Counted from the stretch's first letter, positions 20,606-29,938 are shown. The stretch: 64,000 nt of DNA from an uncultured Coriobacteriaceae bacterium (GCA_902795065.1 CADBJR010000001.1:124001-188000); one strand, 5' to 3'. Numbers and translations are program-made. The notes: a model not told the origin generated them from the sequence alone.

Positions 20606-20642
20606 CGGCCGGCTCCTGATTTGAGCCGGCCGTTTCTTTCTT
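20606..20642 (+). terminator. Intrinsic terminator after pnp
   Basis: CGGCCGGCTC (20606-20615) and GAGCCGGCCG (20623-20632) form a 10-bp GC-rich stem with a 7-nt loop, followed by TTTCTTTCTT. It is a textbook rho-independent terminator, 24 bp past the pnp stop codon. Confidence 0.92.
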
Positions 20643-20691
20643 CGGTTTCTCGCTTCTAGTTCGATGCGGGTGATACGAAACCCATACAACA

Positions 20692-20721
20692 AGGATCGGC
20701 CCCATCTCTGGGGCCGATCCT
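20692..20721 (-). other. Strong intergenic hairpin
   Basis: AGGATCGGCCCC (20692-20703) and GGGGCCGATCCT (20710-20721) give a perfect 12-bp stem with a 6-nt loop. Read on the minus strand it is followed by TTGTTGT, so it could end a minus-strand transcript; on the plus strand the tail is not T-rich. No gene was recognised in 20643-20930 on either strand. Confidence 0.5.
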
Positions 20722-20854
20722 CGGTTCCAAGCATTTCTGTAAACGGCTGTGCGGACCGTTGTCGATACTAATATTGCCTGATTCACCCTCCTTTAATGTC
20801 ATCGCATCAAGAATCGAACCAAAGCACACAGTCCCTGCGCGACGTGCACACGGC

Positions 20855-20874
20855 TCGAACACATCTGTGTTCGA
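20855..20874. promoter_or_regulatory. Palindrome upstream of rnj, candidate operator
   Basis: TCGAACACATCTGTGTTCGA is a 20-bp inverted repeat with 9-bp arms and a 2-bp centre, about 60 bp upstream of the rnj -35 box. It superficially recalls an SOS box (CGAAC and GTTCG) but the spacing is 8 instead of 4. Confidence 0.4.
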
Positions 20875-20932
20875 AATGTGACGGGGCACCGCTCACGGCA
20901 CCATCCCGCACATCGCGTATACGTCCATGGAT

Positions 20933-20962
20933 TTGGCGTTCTATCTGCCGTTCGTGTATAAT
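20933..20962 (+). promoter_or_regulatory. Promoter for rnj
   Basis: TTGGCG (20933-20938), an 18-bp spacer and a perfect TATAAT (20957-20962), 64 bp upstream of the ATG at 21026. Confidence 0.7.
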
Positions 20963-21025
20963 TTCTAGAGTTGTGACGAAACATTACGCGCTTGAAACGC
21001 TGCACTGGAAGGATCCACCCAACGT

Positions 21026-22690
21026 ATGGCTAAGAAGCAGCCCCCTCTGAAGATCATCCCGCTTGGCGGTCTCGACGGCATCGGCAAGAACATGACCGTG
21101 TTCGAGTATGGCAACGACATGGTCCTGCTCGATGCGGGCCTCATGTTCCCTGACGATGAGCAGCCCGGCATCGACCTCGTCCTTCCCGACTACACATATG
21201 TCCTCGAGAACGAGCATAAGCTGCGCGGCATCGTCATCACCCACGGTCACGAAGACCACACCGGTGCGCTTCCGTACCTGCTCATGGACCTCAACGTCTC
21301 GGTTCCCATCTACTCGTCGAAGCTCACCATCGGCTTCATCGAGGGCAAGCTCTCCGAGCACAACATCAAGAACGTCCCGTTCATCGAGGTCAACGACGGT
21401 GAGAACGTGAAGCTCGGCGCATTCGACATCACGTTCTTCTCGATGACCCATTCGATTCCCGCAGCGTTCGGCGTCTTCTTCAAGACCCCTGCGGGCACCG
21501 TGCTCCATACGGGTGACTTCAAGCTCGACCAGACGCCGATCGACGGTGTCACGCCGAACTACAACGCCATCAACAGCTTCGGCGCCAAGGGCGTCGACCT
21601 GCTGCTCTCTGATTCCACCAATGCCACGGTCCCCGGGTTCACGGGATCCGAGGCGTCGGTCGGACCGACCCTGCGCCACATCATCAAGAACGCGCCCGGC
21701 CGCGTCTTCGTCGCGTGCTTCTCGAGCCATATCCACCGCCTGCAGCAGATCTGCGATGCAAGTGCCGCGGTGGGCCGCAAGGTCGTCGTGACGGGCCGCT
21801 CCATGGTCACCAACACCAAGGTCGCGCGCCAGCTCGGGTACCTCAACATCTCGAGCGACAACATCATCGACGCCTACGACGTCGACCGCATCCCCGACGA
21901 CCGCATCGTCGTCATGTGCACGGGCAGCCAGGGCGAGCCGCTCTCGGCCCTCTCGCGCATGGCCAACGGCGAGCACAAATCGCTCTCGATCCGCTCGTCC
22001 GACACGGTGATCATCTCCGCAACCCCCGTTCCCGGCAACGAGAAGAGCGTGACCTCCATCATCAACGCGCTCTCCAAGGTGGGCTGCGACATCCACGACA
22101 AGTCCAACGCGCTCGTGCACGTTTCGGGTCACGGCAGCCAGGAGGAGCTCAAGCTCGTCATGGCCATGACGAAGCCCACCTACTTCATGCCGGTCCACGG
22201 CGAGGCGATGCATCTGCGTGCCCACGCCAAGCTCGCCGAGCAGATGGGCATTCCCGCTAAGAACGTCTTCATCCTCGAGAACGGCGACACGCTCGAGATG
22301 CGCGGTCACAAGGTGAGCCGCGGTGCGAGCATCGAATCCGGCGTCGTCTATGTCGACGGCCTCTCGGTCACCGACGCCAACCCCGTCGTCCTGCGCGACC
22401 GCCAGAAGCTCGCCCAGGATGGCATCATCACCTGCGTCGTCGCCCTCACGGGGAAGAAGCGCCGCGTCGATGTCATCGAGCTGGGTGGACGCGGCATCTC
22501 CTACGCCTCGGATGACGAGCTCATGGCGGATGCGCGCACGCTCGTGCGCGAGACCGTCGAGCGCCTCGTCTCGCAGGACAGCCCCTCGGTCGAGTCGCTG
22601 CGCAAGGACCTGCGCAGCTCACTCTCCGGCTTCCTCTGGTCCCGCACCCACACAAGACCCATGGTCATCCCGGTCATTATGGAGGTCTAA
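21026..22690 (+). CDS. rnj: Ribonuclease J
   Basis: 554 aa. It is a metallo-beta-lactamase/beta-CASP RNase with 5'-3' exo- and endonuclease activity. The metal motif THGHEDHTGALP starts the active site; the opening LKIIPLGGLDGIGKNMTVFEYG is diagnostic. The beta-CASP part contains SSHIHRLQQI and VSGHGSQEELKLV; the C-terminal domain starts about residue 450. RNase J is the main mRNA and rRNA maturation enzyme where RNase E is absent; RNase Y is also encoded here. GGAAGGA lies about 12 nt before the ATG. It has its own promoter, and ftsK follows after 6 bp. Confidence 0.96.
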   Translation: MAKKQPPLKIIPLGGLDGIGKNMTVFEYGNDMVLLDAGLMFPDDEQPGIDLVLPDYTYVLENEHKLRGIVITHGHEDHTGALPYLLMDLNVSVPIYSSKLTIGFIEGKLSEHNIKNVPFIEVNDGENVKLGAFDITFFSMTHSIPAAFGVFFKTPAGTVLHTGDFKLDQTPIDGVTPNYNAINSFGAKGVDLLLSDSTNATVPGFTGSEASVGPTLRHIIKNAPGRVFVACFSSHIHRLQQICDASAAVGRKVVVTGRSMVTNTKVARQLGYLNISSDNIIDAYDVDRIPDDRIVVMCTGSQGEPLSALSRMANGEHKSLSIRSSDTVIISATPVPGNEKSVTSIINALSKVGCDIHDKSNALVHVSGHGSQEELKLVMAMTKPTYFMPVHGEAMHLRAHAKLAEQMGIPAKNVFILENGDTLEMRGHKVSRGASIESGVVYVDGLSVTDANPVVLRDRQKLAQDGIITCVVALTGKKRRVDVIELGGRGISYASDDELMADARTLVRETVERLVSQDSPSVESLRKDLRSSLSGFLWSRTHTRPMVIPVIMEV

Positions 22691-22696
22691 GGATCC

Positions 22697-25159
22697 ATGG
22701 CCCAGAAACGCAGATCAAACACGGCATCGAAGGCACAGAGGTCCAAGAAGGTGCCTGCCCGCCGCGCGAGCCATGCGGCGGCGGTCGAATCCAGCTGGGA
22801 CTCTACCAAGAACGACATCGTCGGCGTCATCATCGCGGTGCTCGCCGTCGCGCTCTTCATCGCGCTCGTGAGCCCCTCGACTGCGATCGTCACACGCACC
22901 ATGTCCGGCGCGCTCGTCAGCAGCTTCGGCACAGGAGCCATCCTCTTCCCGATCGCGCTGTTCGTCTTCGCCATCACGTTCTTCATCGACGAGGAGGGAC
23001 CCATCTCGGGCCGCGTCGCCCTCGGGCTGCTCCTCATCGTCCTCGCGGTCCTCGCGATGCTCTCGATCAACCTCCCCGAAGCGGAGCTCGCCCCCGAGGC
23101 CGTCATCACCCCCGGCGTCCTCGAGGGTGCCGGCGGCTACGTGGGCGGCGGTCTCGCCTGGGTCCTGCTCAAGCTCGTCGGACGCTCCATCGGCAACGTC
23201 CTCCTCGCAGGCATGGTCATCGCGGGCGTCGTGGTCTGCGGGTTCTCCATCTCCGGCGCCGTCTCGAAGCTGCGCGAGCGTGCATCCGAGGCGGGGGAGG
23301 CGGCTCGTGAACGTATCGAGCTGGCGCGCGAGGAGCGTGCGGCGCATGCTGCGGAGCAGCGTGCACGCGTCCAGGCGCAGCAGGCGGCGATCCTCTCGGA
23401 TTCCGAGGGCGCCAAGACATCGTTTATCGGCGAGCGCAAGACCACCGTGCTCAAGCGCCGCCAGGCACGCCTGCTCGACGACACCCCCGTCATCGGCGAG
23501 CTCCCCTTCGACGATGACATCATCGAATACGGAGACATCACGGCCCCCGTCGAGGCCGATTCCGAGGCCGTGACGGTCAAGGTCGACCGCAAGAAGAAGC
23601 CTGCGAAGAAGACCTCCTCGAAGAAGGACGCCGTCCCGGGCTTCCTCGCGGGGAATCCCGCAGCCATCTCGCGCCCGGGCGATGGCGATGATTCCTACCA
23701 GCTTCCGCCGCTCTCGATCCTCGCCTCAAACCCCACCTCGGCGCTCTCGGCCAGCTCGGACGACGAGCTCGCCGCCGTCGCGCGCAAGCTCCAGGCGACA
23801 CTCGAGGAGTTCGGCCTCACCTCGCGTGTGACGGGATGGACGGCAGGCCCCTCGGTCACCACGTTCAAGATCTCGCCGGGCGAGGGCGAGCGCGTGAGCA
23901 AGATCACCAACCTCGAGGACGACATCGCCCTCTCGCTCGCCGCCAAATCAGTCCGCATCTTCGCGCCCATCCCCGGCACCTCGCAGGTGGGCATCGAGAT
24001 CCCCAACGACGCGCGCAACTCCGTCTACCTTGCAGACGTCCTGCCCTATGCGCAGGACGGCCCGCTCGAGGCTGCGTTCGGCCGCGACTCCGAGGGCAAG
24101 CCCATCGTGGTCGACTTGGCCACACTGCCGCACCTGCTCGTCGCAGGCACCACGGGCTCCGGCAAGTCCGTCATGCTCAACTCGATCGTCATGTCGATCC
24201 TCATGCGCGCCACGCCCGAGCAGGTGCGCCTCATCATGGTCGACCCCAAGCGCGTCGAGTTCACGGGCTACGCCGGCCTGCCGCATCTCTACGTGCCGGT
24301 CGTAACCGAGCCGCGCCAGGCTGCGAGCGCGCTCCAGTGGGGCGTCTCCGAGATGGAGCGGCGCCTCAAGGTCTTCGAGCATTACAAGGTGCGCGATATC
24401 AAGAGCTACAACAAGGTCATCACAGGCGAGAAGTTCGAGGATGCCGAGAACAAGCCCGTGCACATGCCCTACTTCGTCATCGTCATCGACGAGCTCGCCG
24501 ACCTCATGATGGTCGCGGGCAAGGACGTCGAGAGCTCCATCGTGCGTATCGCCCAGCTCGGCCGCGCCGCCGGCATCCACCTGATCGTCGCGACGCAGCG
24601 CCCGTCCGCCGACGTCGTGACCGGCCTCATCAAGGCCAATATCGACAACCGCGTGGCGCTCTCGGTCGACAACGGCATGAACTCCCGCATCATCCTCGAC
24701 CAGACCGGCGCCGAGCGCCTGCTCGGCAACGGCGATATGCTCATCAAGCTGCGCGGACGCCGCCCCAAGCGCGCGCAGGGCTGCTTCGTCTCCGACGAGG
24801 AGATCGATAAGACGGTCGAGTTCATCCGCACCCAGGCCGCGGCCGACTACCACGAGGACATCCTGTCGCTCGTCGCTCCGGGCCAGCCCGGCGCCGCGGG
24901 CGATCCCGCCGACCGCGATGAGGACCCCCTCATCTGGGAGGCTGCCAAGATCGTCGTGGAATCCCAGTTGGGTTCCACGTCCGGGCTGCAACGCCAGCTC
25001 GCTGTTGGGTATGCTAGAGCTGGACGCATCATGGACATGCTCGAGGCGAAGGGCGTCGTCGGACCGCCCAACGGCTCGAAGCCCCGTGATGTCCTGCTCG
25101 ATGCCGACGGCTTGGAGGAGCTCCGCCAGGCCGAGGCGCAATTCCGGGAGGTAGAGTAA
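22697..25159 (+). CDS. ftsK: DNA translocase FtsK/SpoIIIE
   Basis: 820 aa. Four membrane helices at about residues 35-190 (for example IVGVIIAVLAVALFIALVSP) precede a charged, Ala-rich linker. The motor domain shows LPHLLVAGTTGSGKSVMLNS (Walker A), IVIDELADLMM (Walker B) and RPSADVVTGLIKANIDNRVA. A winged-helix gamma domain at the end (STSGLQRQLAVGYARAGRIM) reads KOPS-type sites. FtsK pumps chromosomal DNA through the closing septum. The ribosome site GGAGG lies inside the end of rnj. A GTG-started rodZ-like gene follows after 1 bp. Confidence 0.96.
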   Translation: MAQKRRSNTASKAQRSKKVPARRASHAAAVESSWDSTKNDIVGVIIAVLAVALFIALVSPSTAIVTRTMSGALVSSFGTGAILFPIALFVFAITFFIDEEGPISGRVALGLLLIVLAVLAMLSINLPEAELAPEAVITPGVLEGAGGYVGGGLAWVLLKLVGRSIGNVLLAGMVIAGVVVCGFSISGAVSKLRERASEAGEAARERIELAREERAAHAAEQRARVQAQQAAILSDSEGAKTSFIGERKTTVLKRRQARLLDDTPVIGELPFDDDIIEYGDITAPVEADSEAVTVKVDRKKKPAKKTSSKKDAVPGFLAGNPAAISRPGDGDDSYQLPPLSILASNPTSALSASSDDELAAVARKLQATLEEFGLTSRVTGWTAGPSVTTFKISPGEGERVSKITNLEDDIALSLAAKSVRIFAPIPGTSQVGIEIPNDARNSVYLADVLPYAQDGPLEAAFGRDSEGKPIVVDLATLPHLLVAGTTGSGKSVMLNSIVMSILMRATPEQVRLIMVDPKRVEFTGYAGLPHLYVPVVTEPRQAASALQWGVSEMERRLKVFEHYKVRDIKSYNKVITGEKFEDAENKPVHMPYFVIVIDELADLMMVAGKDVESSIVRIAQLGRAAGIHLIVATQRPSADVVTGLIKANIDNRVALSVDNGMNSRIILDQTGAERLLGNGDMLIKLRGRRPKRAQGCFVSDEEIDKTVEFIRTQAAADYHEDILSLVAPGQPGAAGDPADRDEDPLIWEAAKIVVESQLGSTSGLQRQLAVGYARAGRIMDMLEAKGVVGPPNGSKPRDVLLDADGLEELRQAEAQFREVE

Positions 25160-25160
25160 C

Positions 25161-26750
25161 GTGGCTCTCCTGAAATTCTCCGAGACGCTCAAGAACAAGC
25201 GCCATGAGCTCGGTCTGACGATCTCGCAGGCATCTTCGGTTTTGAAGCTCAAGGAGCAGGTCCTCATCGCCTTTGAGGAGGGCGACTTCGAGAACATGCC
25301 CAAGAGCGGCTATGCGCAGGGAATGCTCGCGTCCTACGCGCGCTACCTGGGACTCTCGCCGCGCGAGCTCGTCGATATGTACTCCGAGGAGTACTACGAG
25401 TACGTGCACGGGCAGTCCTCCCACGACCTGCGCCGCCGCACGCGCGACACGCGCTCGGGGCGCATCATCGATGGGTACGACGTGCCCAACGAGAGCGAAT
25501 CCCGCCCCAAGGCGTATGTCGAGCTCAGGCCGTACCTTCCGACCGCCGGCGGCCCCATGGGCGACTACGGCGCCTTCGCGACCACATCGGGCGTCCATTC
25601 GCGCTCTACGGGAGCGGTCGTTCCCACCAACACGGGCGCTCCGGTCGGAGCCTACTCCCATGCCGCGTATTCGACCGGCCACTCCTACAACACCCAACTC
25701 GATTCGACACGTCCGTCGCGTTCCTCGGGCGCGGCTCGCCGCCGTTCGGGCGAGAGCGGCCGCGGTGGCCGTTCGAACCGCAGCCGATCCCTCTACCGTG
25801 ACGACATCCGCACGCGCGGCGTCTCGAGCAGCCAGTACCAGGACGACCGCTCCTTCGACGACGAGGTCGAGCCTTTCGAGGCGGCATCGTCCGAACGGGG
25901 GAGGAGGTCTTCCCACAACATCGCCAACATCGAGCGTCCCAACATCGACCGCCGCAGCCTGCGCAGCCGTTCGAGCGCCGAGCGCGATCGCCGCGGATCC
26001 GACGGCGGCCTGATCGGCGGCATCGTGGATTGGCTGAGCGATTCCCGCCACGCGCTCGCGCTGGTCGTCATCGCCCTCGGCATCGCCCTCACGCTGATCG
26101 CGATCTTCTCGATCAAGAGCTGCGTCTCCAACACCGGCACCGAGGCCCCGTCGACCCGCACCGTCGGCGTGACGCCCGCCGAGACCACAACTGACCAGAG
26201 CACCGAGAATGCCGCCAATCCCGCAGGTGCGAGTGAACAGGTTCCCATCGAGATCCCCAAGCCCCCCGAGCCGACGGTCGTCATGGTCAAGGTGTCGGTT
26301 GCAGAAGGCCAGGTCTCCTGGCTCGAAGTCCAGTGCGACGGCGAGAGCTCGATCGCAGACACCGTCACCGGTCCTTGGGAGCAGACCTACGACGTCAAGA
26401 CCCAGCTCATCGTGCGCGCCGGCGACATCTCCGCCGTGAGCGTCTTCGTGAACGGCCAGCAGCAGCAGTTCGAGATGAAGTCCTCCGGCGTCGGCACGAT
26501 CACGGTCGACGGTCCTCCTTCCAGCGCCAAGGAAGAGGTGAAGGACACGGAAGCCGACGAGGAGAAGGAAGACGAGGATTCCTCCGACACCGAGGAGCAT
26601 CCCGCCAAGAACGAGGACGGCGACGAGTACCAGTACACCTACGACGGTTACGACATCTACATCGACCATCGCAACGGCAACCTGTACTGCATCGACCCCA
26701 ACACGGGCGCGAAGCTCAACCCCGCGGACGGCACGCCTTACAACGGATAG
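25161..26750 (+). CDS. rodZ: RodZ-like protein (HTH, membrane anchor, DUF4115)
   Basis: 529 aa, starting at GTG 25161 with GGGAGG upstream. Residues about 5-75 form a Xre-type HTH (LKNKRHELGLTISQASSVL; SYARYLGLSP), as in RodZ where it binds MreB. A long Arg/Ser-rich cytoplasmic linker follows, then one membrane helix (ALALVVIALGIALTLIAIFS, about residue 300). An extracytoplasmic DUF4115-like beta domain spans about 370-455. An acidic tail ends in DGYDIYIDHRNGNLYCIDPN. The family helps position cell-wall synthesis. Its place between ftsK and yajQ is usual in related genomes; the long linker and acidic tail are larger than in enterobacterial RodZ. Confidence 0.85.
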   Translation: MALLKFSETLKNKRHELGLTISQASSVLKLKEQVLIAFEEGDFENMPKSGYAQGMLASYARYLGLSPRELVDMYSEEYYEYVHGQSSHDLRRRTRDTRSGRIIDGYDVPNESESRPKAYVELRPYLPTAGGPMGDYGAFATTSGVHSRSTGAVVPTNTGAPVGAYSHAAYSTGHSYNTQLDSTRPSRSSGAARRRSGESGRGGRSNRSRSLYRDDIRTRGVSSSQYQDDRSFDDEVEPFEAASSERGRRSSHNIANIERPNIDRRSLRSRSSAERDRRGSDGGLIGGIVDWLSDSRHALALVVIALGIALTLIAIFSIKSCVSNTGTEAPSTRTVGVTPAETTTDQSTENAANPAGASEQVPIEIPKPPEPTVVMVKVSVAEGQVSWLEVQCDGESSIADTVTGPWEQTYDVKTQLIVRAGDISAVSVFVNGQQQQFEMKSSGVGTITVDGPPSSAKEEVKDTEADEEKEDEDSSDTEEHPAKNEDGDEYQYTYDGYDIYIDHRNGNLYCIDPNTGAKLNPADGTPYNG

Positions 26751-26769
26751 CATCGAGGAGCATCGCAAC

Positions 26770-27267
26770 ATGGCCAAGGATTCAAGCTTCGACGTCGTCT
26801 CCGATGTCGACATGCAGGAGGTTGACAACGCCTATCAGCAGGCGGTTCGGGAGCTCTCGCAGCGCTACGACCTCAAGGGATCGGGCGCGAAGCTCGAGTT
26901 CTCGCGCAAAGATGGCTCCTTCCTGATCACCGCTCCGTCAGAGTTCGTCGCGGGGCAGGTCGTCGACGTCCTCGGATCCAAGCTCGTCAAGCGCGGCATC
27001 GACCTCAAGGCGCTCAAGATGGACAAGGCCCAACCCGCCGCTGGCATGTCCGTCCGCCAGACCGGCCGCATGATACAGGGTATCGATGCCGAGCTCTCCA
27101 AGAGGATATCGAAGGATATCCGCGACATGAAGATCAAGGTCAAGCCTACGATCGAGGGCGATAAGCTCCGCGTCAGCTCGGCTTCGAAGGATGCCCTCCA
27201 GTCCGTCATCGCGATGCTCCGCGAGAAGGATTACGGCCAGCCGCTCCAGTTCACCAACTACCGCTAG
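26770..27267 (+). CDS. yajQ: YajQ family nucleotide-binding protein
   Basis: 165 aa, normal length. The opening SSFDVVSDVDMQEVDNAYQQA and the end KDYGQPLQFTNYR are characteristic. It has two RNP-like folds. Members bind nucleotides or RNA, and some bind cyclic di-GMP, so the role here stays open. GGAGCA precedes the ATG. rimO follows after 7 bp. Confidence 0.93.
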   Translation: MAKDSSFDVVSDVDMQEVDNAYQQAVRELSQRYDLKGSGAKLEFSRKDGSFLITAPSEFVAGQVVDVLGSKLVKRGIDLKALKMDKAQPAAGMSVRQTGRMIQGIDAELSKRISKDIRDMKIKVKPTIEGDKLRVSSASKDALQSVIAMLREKDYGQPLQFTNYR

Positions 27268-27274
27268 GATCCCC

Positions 27275-28588
27275 ATGCACGCCCTCTTCATCACTTTGGG
27301 CTGCGCGAAGAACGAGGTCGACACCGACCGCATGCGCGCCCTGCTCGCCGCCGACGGATTCGAAGAGGCCCTCGCCGTCTCCGATGCCGACGTCGCCATC
27401 GTCAACACATGCTCGTTCCTCGAAACCGCCACGTCGGAATCCATCGAATGCACGCTCGAACTCGCCGACGAGATCGCACGGGGAGTGCGCGGCGTTCCAA
27501 TCATCATGTGCGGCTGCGTTCCCTCGCGCTATGGCGGCGAGCTTGCCGACGAGCTTCCCGAGGTCGCCGCATTCGTCCGCCACGATGAGGAGGACGGCAT
27601 CGTCCAGGTCGTGAGGCACGTGCTCGGCATCGACAGGACTCCGTGCCTTCCCCCGCACGTCCTGCGCACCGTCGAGGGTGCGAGCGCCTTCCTCAAGATC
27701 TCGGAGGGCTGCAACCGCTTCTGCTCCTTCTGCGCGATCCCCTACATCAGGGGACGCTATTGCTCGCGCCCGCTTGACGAGCTGCTCGACGAGGCGCGGG
27801 CGCTGCTCGAGGGGGGCGTGCGCGAGCTCGTGCTCATCGGCCAGGACACCGGCATCTGGGGGAGCGATTTCGCCCCCAAGCGCACGCTCGCCGATCTTCT
27901 GCGCGCCCTCGACGAGGTCGCGCGTCCCTTCGGCGCGTGGATCCGCGTGCTCTACCTGCAGCCGGAGGGCATGACTGACGAGCTCATCGCCGCGATCCGC
28001 GACCTTCCCAGCGTGCTGCCCTATATCGACATCCCCATCCAGCATTGCTCGAAGCGCCTGCTCAAGGCCATGAACCGATCCGGTTCCCCCGAAGAGCTCC
28101 ACACGCTGTTCGATCGCCTCCGCTCCGAGATTCCCGGCATGGTGCTGCGCAGCACCGCCATGGCGGGCTTTCCGGGCGAGACCGACGCGGAGGCCGACGA
28201 GCTCGCCTCCTTCCTCCAGAAGGAGGGCTTCGATTACTGCTCGGTCTTCGCATTCTCTCCCGAAGACGGTACCCGCGCCGCAAAGCTACCCGACCAGGTT
28301 CCCGACGATGTGAAGCTCGAGCGCACGCAGCGTCTCATCGACATCGCCGAGCAGGAGGGTTTTTCGTCGACGGCGTCGCATATCGGAGAGGTCGTTGACG
28401 TTATCATTGACGGTGTAGACGATACCGACGACGGCGCCGAGCTCATCGGCCACTGCTGGTTCCAGGCGCCCGATTCGGACGGCGTGGTCCATATCGAGCA
28501 GGGCGAGGCGACCGTCGGCGATATCGTCCGGGTCGAGCTCGTCGATTCGTTCTGCTACGAGCTCGTCGGCCGCATCGTCGATGCCTAG
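27275..28588 (+). CDS. rimO: Ribosomal protein S12 methylthiotransferase RimO
   Basis: 437 aa. It is a radical SAM enzyme that methylthiolates Asp near position 89 of ribosomal protein S12. The N-terminal cluster Cys are in TLGCAKNEVD, VNTCSFLE and MCGCVPSR. The radical SAM motif is ISEGCNRFCSFCAIPYIRGR. A C-terminal TRAM domain follows. TLGCAKNEVDT is the RimO form and separates it from MiaB and MtaB. Start ATG 27275 is 8 bp after yajQ; longer versions add non-family residues. Confidence 0.95.
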   Translation: MHALFITLGCAKNEVDTDRMRALLAADGFEEALAVSDADVAIVNTCSFLETATSESIECTLELADEIARGVRGVPIIMCGCVPSRYGGELADELPEVAAFVRHDEEDGIVQVVRHVLGIDRTPCLPPHVLRTVEGASAFLKISEGCNRFCSFCAIPYIRGRYCSRPLDELLDEARALLEGGVRELVLIGQDTGIWGSDFAPKRTLADLLRALDEVARPFGAWIRVLYLQPEGMTDELIAAIRDLPSVLPYIDIPIQHCSKRLLKAMNRSGSPEELHTLFDRLRSEIPGMVLRSTAMAGFPGETDAEADELASFLQKEGFDYCSVFAFSPEDGTRAAKLPDQVPDDVKLERTQRLIDIAEQEGFSSTASHIGEVVDVIIDGVDDTDDGAELIGHCWFQAPDSDGVVHIEQGEATVGDIVRVELVDSFCYELVGRIVDA

Positions 28589-28603
28589 GAGCTGGGAGGA
28601 TCC

Positions 28604-29215
28604 ATGTCACCTTCAAAGCCTTCGGTCAGGCCTTCCATCATGACGCCCGCCAACATCGTGACGATCGCGCGCGTCGTGTGCGTGCCCATCTGGCTTGCCA
28701 TCGCAGAGGCGTTCCCCGCCTCCGACGGGACCAAGTTCTCCTGGGGTGCCCTCCTCACGTTTTTGCTCTACGTCGCCCTGTCCTTCACCGACAAGCTCGA
28801 CGGCTACCTCGCGCGGAGCCGCAACGAGGTGACGACGTTCGGCAAGTTCCTCGATCCCATCGCCGATAAGCTCGAGGTCGTCGTCGCGCTGGCGTTCCTC
28901 CTCGAGCGCGGGCTCTGCTCGTCGTGGGTGCTGCTCGTCGTCGTCGCGCGCGAGTTCCTCGTCTCCGGCCTGCGCATGGTCGTCGCAGCGCAGGGAACGG
29001 TCATCGCGGCTTCGAACCTCGGTAAGGCCAAGACCGCGACGACCATGGTCGCCATCGGCGGCTACCTCTTCCTCGCTGCGCTTCCCGCGGGCGGGTTCAC
29101 CAACGCCCTCCACACGATCGTCTTCATCATCATGATCGCGGCCGTCGTCCTCACCGCCTGGTCGGGCATCGACTACTTCGTCAAGGCCTGGCCCGCCGTC
29201 TCGCGCATGGACTGA
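28604..29215 (+). CDS. pgsA: CDP-diacylglycerol-glycerol-3-phosphate 3-phosphatidyltransferase
   Basis: 203 aa integral membrane enzyme. It carries the CDP-alcohol phosphatidyltransferase signature starting DKLDGYLARS and ending FGKFLDPIADK (D-x2-DG-x2-AR-x8-G-x3-D-x3-D), which binds the metal and CDP. It makes phosphatidylglycerol phosphate, the anionic lipid precursor. The N-terminus MTPANIVTIARVVCVP is typical. rimO-pgsA-cinA-recA is a common order. A second family member lies at 50980-51708. Confidence 0.93.
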   Translation: MSPSKPSVRPSIMTPANIVTIARVVCVPIWLAIAEAFPASDGTKFSWGALLTFLLYVALSFTDKLDGYLARSRNEVTTFGKFLDPIADKLEVVVALAFLLERGLCSSWVLLVVVAREFLVSGLRMVVAAQGTVIAASNLGKAKTATTMVAIGGYLFLAALPAGGFTNALHTIVFIIMIAAVVLTAWSGIDYFVKAWPAVSRMD

Positions 29216-29218
29216 CGG

Positions 29219-29713
29219 ATGGCCTTCTCGGCTGACATCGCCTCCCGTGCCGAGGAGGTGCTCGCCGCCGCCCGTGGCCGCGGCATGCGCCTTGCCTGCG
29301 CCGAATCATGCACGGGAGGGCTCGTCGCCGCGGCGCTCACCGAGATCCCCGGCTCGTCCGATACCTTCGCTGGTGGCGTCGTGAGCTACATGCTCGATGT
29401 CAAGGAGCACGTCCTCGGCGTTCCCGGCACAATTCTCTACAATCCTTCCATCGGGGCGGTCTCACCCGAATGCGCCCGCGCCATGGCTGATGGCGTGGCC
29501 GAGCTCCTCTCGGCCGATGTGGCGGTCTCCGTGACCGGTATCGCGGGTCCGGGAGGGGAGGAGCCCGGAAAACCCGTAGGGACCGTCTGGTTCGGTCTCA
29601 GGACCCCTGGGGGAACGACGGCGCACGTGCAATGCTTTCCCGGCACGAGGAGCGATGTCCGCGAGCAGGCGCTCGTGCATGCGCTCGACCTCCTCTATGG
29701 AGTTTGCGCGTAG
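29219..29713 (+). CDS. pncC: CinA C-terminal-domain protein (nicotinamide-nucleotide amidase)
   Basis: 164 aa corresponding only to the C-terminal (PncC) half of CinA: LACAESCTGGLVAAALTEIP with the catalytic Ser, VVSYMLDVKEHVLGV and VTGIAGPGG. The enzyme removes the amide from nicotinamide mononucleotide for NAD salvage. The N-terminal molybdopterin-binding-like part of full CinA is missing, which is common. The start ATG is 3 bp after pgsA. recA follows, as in many Gram-positives. Confidence 0.93.
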   Translation: MAFSADIASRAEEVLAAARGRGMRLACAESCTGGLVAAALTEIPGSSDTFAGGVVSYMLDVKEHVLGVPGTILYNPSIGAVSPECARAMADGVAELLSADVAVSVTGIAGPGGEEPGKPVGTVWFGLRTPGGTTAHVQCFPGTRSDVREQALVHALDLLYGVCA

Positions 29714-29882
29714 GACGAGGATCCATCGGAATCGCCCGTCCGCGCGTCGATCCCGTTATCAACAGACGGCTTCCGCAGGTGGCGGACGCGTGCGATTCTG
29801 GGCTGAAAGCCGCCTGCAAGACACCTGATAGGCACGGGTAAACCTGCTGCAAGCTCCCTCGGCTATGCTTCTCGAACATCCC

Positions 29883-29911
29883 TTGACTACGAACGGTTGT
29901 TCGTATATCAT
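29883..29911 (+). promoter_or_regulatory. recA promoter with SOS (LexA) box in the spacer
   Basis: TTGACT (29883-29888) and TATCAT (29906-29911) are separated by exactly 17 bp. The spacer contains the palindrome CGAACGGTTGTTCG (29890-29903), which fits the Gram-positive LexA box CGAAC-N4-GTTC. A LexA dimer there would block RNA polymerase. lexA is in this window and has similar boxes. Confidence 0.85.
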
Positions 29912-29938
29912 CGAGTCTGTCGAAAGGTAGGAGCAATC

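Noticed and set aside
20855-20874. Possible SOS box upstream of rnj
   Set aside because: The half-sites CGAAC and GTTCG are separated by 8 bp instead of 4, so a LexA dimer would not fit; kept only as an unassigned palindrome.
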